A stretch of DNA of 7,421 nucleotides from Phoenicibacter congonensis (GTDB lineage Bacteria; Actinomycetota; Coriobacteriia; Coriobacteriales; Eggerthellaceae), in assembly GCA_030530045.1 (NCBI GenBank), contig JAUMVS010000068.1, forward strand, positions 1-7,421, given 5' to 3'. The notes under the pieces were generated by a model. It was not told the origin of the DNA, did no database searches, and worked only from the letters and a program-made list of their open reading frames with translations. Shown here piece after piece: positions 5,471-7,421 of the stretch (position 1 is the stretch's first letter; each line of letters opens with the position of its first letter). The position numbers and the translations under genes were made by a program.

Positions 5471-5562
5471 CAACCCAGACAGGTTAATGCGCGATACCTC
5501 TTACCATCTAGAGTTACCGGCCAATCTAAGGCACAAGCAAAAAGACAAGAACAAAAAATCAC

Positions 5563-5598
5563 AAAACGGCGCCGAGAAATAAATCAAGCGCCGTTTTT
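5563..5598. terminator. Bidirectional terminator between convergent genes
   Basis: AAAACGGCGC (5563-5572) and GCGCCGTTTT (5588-5597) form a perfect 10-base stem with a 15-base loop. The outer arms AATCA/TGATT nearly extend it. On the plus strand the T-run follows at 5594-5598; on the minus strand the 3' side is also T-rich. It would serve both the desulfurase gene and the convergent permease gene. The rest of the 223-base gap (5471-5693) shows no other feature. Confidence 0.85.
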
Positions 5599-5693
5599 GA
5601 TTTGTTTTAACACGCAAATAAACTGCGTAGTTTTGTAGCTTCTGACTAAACTTGCGTCCGTGAAATAAATGAACGCATCGTTCAAGCAGTGGC

Positions 5694-7421
5694 TTACTCG
5701 CTGCGAAGGGCAATAACTGGGTCTTTGCGCGAAGCAGACGCTGCAGGAATGAGGCCTGCGATAAAAGTCAGGAACACGCTGATTGCAATCAGAATAATTG
5801 CTGCATTTAATGGCAGTGATGCAATGTTGTTAACGCCTGTTAGCATCTTTACAATGGCCGAAGCTGGGATGCACAGAAGCGCTGTGACCACAATTCCCAT
5901 GACGCCAGCTATCAAGCCCTCGATGATTGTTTCCGCGTTAAAGACCTGCGAGATGTTCTTGCGGCTTGCGCCAATTGAGCGCAATATTCCAATTTCTTTC
6001 GTTCTTTCGAGAACCGAAACGTAGGTAATGATGCCAATCATGATTGAGGATACAACGAGCGAAATTGAAACGAACGCGATGAGCAAGTAGCTAATGACGT
6101 TGATAATTGTGCGAACGCCGCTCATCATTACGCCAACAAGGTCGGTGTAGGAAACAACCTTGTCATCGTTGCCTTCGTTTTTCATCTTTGTTGAATAATC
6201 GTCAAGTGCATCTTTAACAGCCTGCTTTGTGTCAAAGTCTTTAGCGTAAATGTCAATTGCTGTTGGCACAGAAAGGTCGGCATAGCCAAGCGTCTGCAGG
6301 TTTGTGTCGGCCGAACTTGTATCACTTCCGCTAATCATCGCAAGAATTGCTCCCTGCAACTCATCGGTGCTCATGTTGAGCTTAAACGCATTCTTAAGCG
6401 CCTCTTGGTCAACCGAAATTGCATTAGCAAGGCTGTATGTTAGCTGTGTAGAAACCTGCTGCATTGAAGCCTGCATCTTTGCGGTCAGCGTCTTCGAAAC
6501 AGCCGTCATAGCTTCTTCCATGTAGCTGCTCATGTATTCAGTGAGAGCAGAGGAGATCGAGGTCGCAAAGTCAGGATTTACCATGCCTGGAATGTATGTT
6601 TGGAAAATAATAGCTGCATCAGGCGACATGAGATAGGCGTCAGGCGAATCGTACTGCCCCTCCTTTGCCACGTAGTCATTTAGCAGCGCAGATGCAAATG
6701 CATAAATTCCCTCTTGGCTCAAAGGACTAGTTCCAGAGCCAGACAAAATTTCGTTTAGTTTGTCTTGGTCGATTGCAGGAAGCGAAGACCCAATGTCATC
6801 AGCTGAGAAATTAGCGCTGATGCTCGATAAACTCAAATTAAGCGACGATGTGTCAAATTTAAAAGCGGCAGAAATTGCTCCCTCGTCGATGCTGATTAGC
6901 TGCGAAGTGTCGAAGTTAGAAGCACTCGATGATTCAGAAAAGTCTTTTCCAGAAAAGACGTCTTTGTCTTTGTTGGCGAGCTGCTCTTTGACAATCTCAG
7001 TTTTGCTTGCTTTTTCAATTGTGTCTAGGACGATGTCGTTAGTGTAATAAATTGCACCAGGAGTTAGAACCGCACTGTTCTCCCCTTCCTTAGGGCTAAC
7101 GATGCCGACAATTTTCATGGTTTCCGATTTATTCTCGATGACGTTTTCCATGAATTCTTTGTCTTCTGATTTATCAACCCAAACGTCATAGGTGTCGTCT
7201 TTTTGATAGGTGTCAGCACCTACAATGACCTTCATCTCAATGTTCATGAGATCAGAATAGGTAAACGTCGCATCTTTTGCCTCAACGTTAGATTCCTTTT
7301 CCTCAACAACAGCGCGAACGAGCTCTTTGTATTCACTGTAATCACGAAGACCGAGCTGGTAGAGCGTGTAGTCAAGAACTTGTCCGTCCTGCGTTACAAC
7401 CAAAACGCACTCATTCTTGTT
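5694..7421 (-). CDS. MacB/FtsX-type ABC transporter permease, C-terminal part (start beyond window)
   Basis: Integral membrane subunit of an ABC system of the MacB/LolC/FtsX class, which couples cytosolic ATP hydrolysis to work outside the membrane (export, or control of envelope proteins). The frame is open through the right edge (575 residues seen), so the true start is outside; an in-frame TTG at 7401-7403 has no claim to be it. The first 420 or so residues form a large hydrophilic domain, rich in Ser, Asp and Ala, presumably extracytoplasmic. The last 154 hold the FtsX domain: membrane segments at about 6018-6095, 5850-5918 and 5742-5810. The cytosolic loop ERTKEIGILRSIGASRKNI follows the first, and the tail is GLIPAASASRKDPVIALRSE. 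A first membrane segment, and possibly a fused ATPase domain as in many large Gram-positive members, would lie off the edge. The substrate is unknown. Confidence 0.88.
   Translation of the reverse strand, partial: NKNECVLVVTQDGQVLDYTLYQLGLRDYSEYKELVRAVVEEKESNVEAKDATFTYSDLMNIEMKVIVGADTYQKDDTYDVWVDKSEDKEFMENVIENKSETMKIVGIVSPKEGENSAVLTPGAIYYTNDIVLDTIEKASKTEIVKEQLANKDKDVFSGKDFSESSSASNFDTSQLISIDEGAISAAFKFDTSSLNLSLSSISANFSADDIGSSLPAIDQDKLNEILSGSGTSPLSQEGIYAFASALLNDYVAKEGQYDSPDAYLMSPDAAIIFQTYIPGMVNPDFATSISSALTEYMSSYMEEAMTAVSKTLTAKMQASMQQVSTQLTYSLANAISVDQEALKNAFKLNMSTDELQGAILAMISGSDTSSADTNLQTLGYADLSVPTAIDIYAKDFDTKQAVKDALDDYSTKMKNEGNDDKVVSYTDLVGVMMSGVRTIINVISYLLIAFVSISLVVSSIMIGIITYVSVLERTKEIGILRSIGASRKNISQVFNAETIIEGLIAGVMGIVVTALLCIPASAIVKMLTGVNNIASLPLNAAIILIAISVFLTFIAGLIPAASASRKDPVIALRSE

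Noticed and set aside
5471..5560. Possible tRNA or small RNA in the gap after the desulfurase
   Set aside because: No cloverleaf arms, no GTTCGAAT-like T-loop and no CCA end were found; only short chance repeats.
7401..7403. TTG as start of the permease gene
   Set aside because: The frame continues open to the right edge with family-like sequence (NKNECV), and a permease of this class needs a membrane segment before the extracytoplasmic domain.
1..7421. CRISPR array, insertion sequence or phage remnant
   Set aside because: No regularly spaced direct repeats, transposase motifs or terminal inverted repeats were seen; the gene order looks like ordinary chromosome.

Overview
The window reads as a stretch of chromosome from a Gram-positive, probably anaerobic bacterium. 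By eye the base composition is moderate and slightly AT-leaning (not counted). Most genes have a strong GGAGG-type ribosome binding site, and one uses a TTG start. The gene content and the protein style of the FtsX-type permease and the selenium/sulfur-type genes recall Coriobacteriia such as the Atopobium/Olsenella group. That placement is an inference from recognition only.

Left part (1-1614, minus strand): a two-gene unit. rpe (ribulose-phosphate 3-epimerase) is followed 10 bases later by a NifS/IscS-type cysteine desulfurase, whose C-terminal end lies beyond the left edge. A short divergent intergenic region (1615-1696) with a palindromic TATAAT-like core separates it from a plus-strand gene. 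That gene (1697-2167) is a full-length relative of O6-alkylguanine-DNA alkyltransferase in which the methyl-accepting cysteine is replaced by glutamate (PEHR instead of PCHR). It therefore cannot be an ordinary suicide methyltransferase.

Middle (2168-5470, plus strand): a non-coding stretch of about 330 bases with several inverted repeats leads into a sulfur/selenium-trafficking cluster. The cluster holds a YedE-family membrane transporter, a free-standing TusA-like CPxP protein, a DUF3343 putative Se/S carrier and a class V aminotransferase-fold cysteine desulfurase of the EF2568 type. A coherent reading is uptake of a sulfur or selenium species by YedE, release of persulfide or selenide from cysteine or selenocysteine by the desulfurase, and hand-over through the reactive cysteines of the two small proteins. 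A strong intrinsic terminator sits between the DUF3343 gene and the desulfurase gene, so the last gene is either attenuated or has its own promoter. The whole window thus holds two desulfurases of different subfamilies.

Right part (5471-7421): a bidirectional terminator separates the cluster from a convergent minus-strand gene that runs off the right edge. It encodes the C-terminal part of a MacB/FtsX-type ABC transporter permease with a large extracytoplasmic domain. Nothing shows that it is functionally linked to the cluster.

The most unusual items are the glutamate-for-cysteine alkyltransferase homologue, the structured leader in front of yedE, and the compact four-gene Se/S cluster with an internal terminator.
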